Origin: Asterias rubens
Taxonomy: Eukaryota > Echinodermata > Asteroidea > Forcipulatida > Asteriidae
Length of the DNA: 64,000 nt
Reading direction: 5' to 3'
Assembly: GCF_902459465.1 (NCBI RefSeq)
Contig: NC_047081.1
Coordinates: forward strand, 5,671,883-5,735,882
Part shown: positions 63,596 through 64,000 of the stretch, piece by piece
How the letters are laid out: every line of letters begins with the position of its first letter
Numbering within the stretch: position 1 is the stretch's first letter
Position numbers and translations under genes: made by a program
Notes under the pieces: generated by a model
Databases searched by the model: none
What the model was told of the DNA's origin: nothing
The model's input: the letters and a program-made list of their open reading frames with translations, nothing else

Positions 63596-64000
63596 GTAAC
63601 GAAACCGTAGGAACGCTCGATGTTCGGCCCACATCGGAACATGTAGATAGGCATCCTTTAGATCGATCAACACTGCCCAGGTTGGAATGGGTAATGCATC
63701 CAAAACTGTCTGCAGCGACTCCATCCGAAACCGTTTTGGTCGGACATATTTGTTTAATGGCCGAAGGTTTAAAATCGGTCGCCATTCTCCTGTGTTTTTC
63801 TTTGGAGCTAGAAAAAAGGTTGAGAAATACCCTCGATTCGCAGCCTCTGTTTGCACTCTGCGTATGGCTTGTTTTTGCAAGAGGGCGGATATCTCCGACT
63901 CCAGAGCATGACGCTTGGTTCGGTCGGTTGGAATCGGTGTTGTTCTCGGTAGGTATGCAGACGGGGGAGTACTTGTAAACTCTATTTTGTAGCCGGAAGC
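63585..64000 (-). CDS. DIRS reverse transcriptase N-terminal part (frame 1), partial
   Basis: Open to the window edge: GYKIEFTSTPP, LLQKQAIRRVQTEA, FLAPKKNTGEWRPILNLRPL, LIDLKDAYLHVPM and HRAFLRFRYDPK. These are the RT fingers. The frame then continues as meaningless sequence until the recombinase. Confidence 0.8.

Larger units (their letters stand above)
60652..64000 (-). mobile_element. DIRS-type tyrosine-recombinase retrotransposon (3' part; continues beyond the window)
   Basis: - strand: reverse transcriptase, RNase H and tyrosine recombinase in that order, followed by a terminal region with a perfect 57-bp inverted repeat (60652-60708 and 60865-60921). The 5' end is not in the window; the reading frame is open to the last base. 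No methyltransferase domain was recognised. Confidence 0.85.

Noticed and set aside
61680..63978. Several + strand ORFs of 70-129 aa
   Set aside because: Shadows of the DIRS coding frames on the opposite strand.

Overview
This is a AT-rich, intron-rich and repeat-dense animal genomic window. Spliced genes with GT-AG introns, the gene families present, and the kinds of transposon (DIRS, CR1/L2, RTE, hAT, many foldback MITEs, tRNA- and 5S-derived SINE-like pieces) point to an invertebrate deuterostome. I favour an echinoderm, probably a sea star, but that is a judgement from repeat style, not a database result.

Four host genes can be assembled by hand, with codons that join in phase across the introns. 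(1) A RASSF2/4/6-type Ras-association/SARAH protein, + strand, 6102-17101, 8 coding exons, 388 aa. (2) A secreted/ER saposin-like protein resembling MZB1 (pERp1), + strand, 26471-41160, 5 exons, 214 aa, ending in the KDEL-like tetrapeptide KVEL. (3) Renalase (RNLS), - strand, 45654-53044, 7 exons, 391 aa. (4) The 5' half of AP1AR (gadkin/gamma-BAR), + strand, 53720 to beyond the right part of the window, 5 exons seen. Genes 2 and 3 converge; genes 3 and 4 diverge from a 675-bp interval that probably holds both promoters.

Layout: 1-6040 is repeats plus a hAT-transposase-like ORF (- strand); 6102-17101 RASSF; 17102-26470 intergenic, with large foldback elements and MITEs; 26471-41160 the MZB1-like gene. 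Its intron 2 opens with a 17-copy array that duplicates the exon end together with its splice donor, its intron 3 opens with a 63-bp minisatellite, and its 9.5-kb intron 4 is a nest of retroelements (an RTE-like element inside a MITE, a 5S-like fragment, and a CR1 element with a 2A-like motif inside another CR1/L2 copy). 41161-45653 is minisatellites and MITEs; 45654-53044 RNLS with SINEs and MITEs in its introns; 53720-60129 AP1AR exons; 60205-64000 a DIRS-type tyrosine-recombinase retrotransposon (- strand, running off the window) inserted in a foldback element.

The four host genes show no common pathway; they look like unrelated neighbours. The most unusual items are the tandemly amplified exon/5'-splice-site array, the 2A-like sequence in the CR1 element, the two related perfect hairpins in AP1AR intron 1, and the overlapping-frame layout of the DIRS element.
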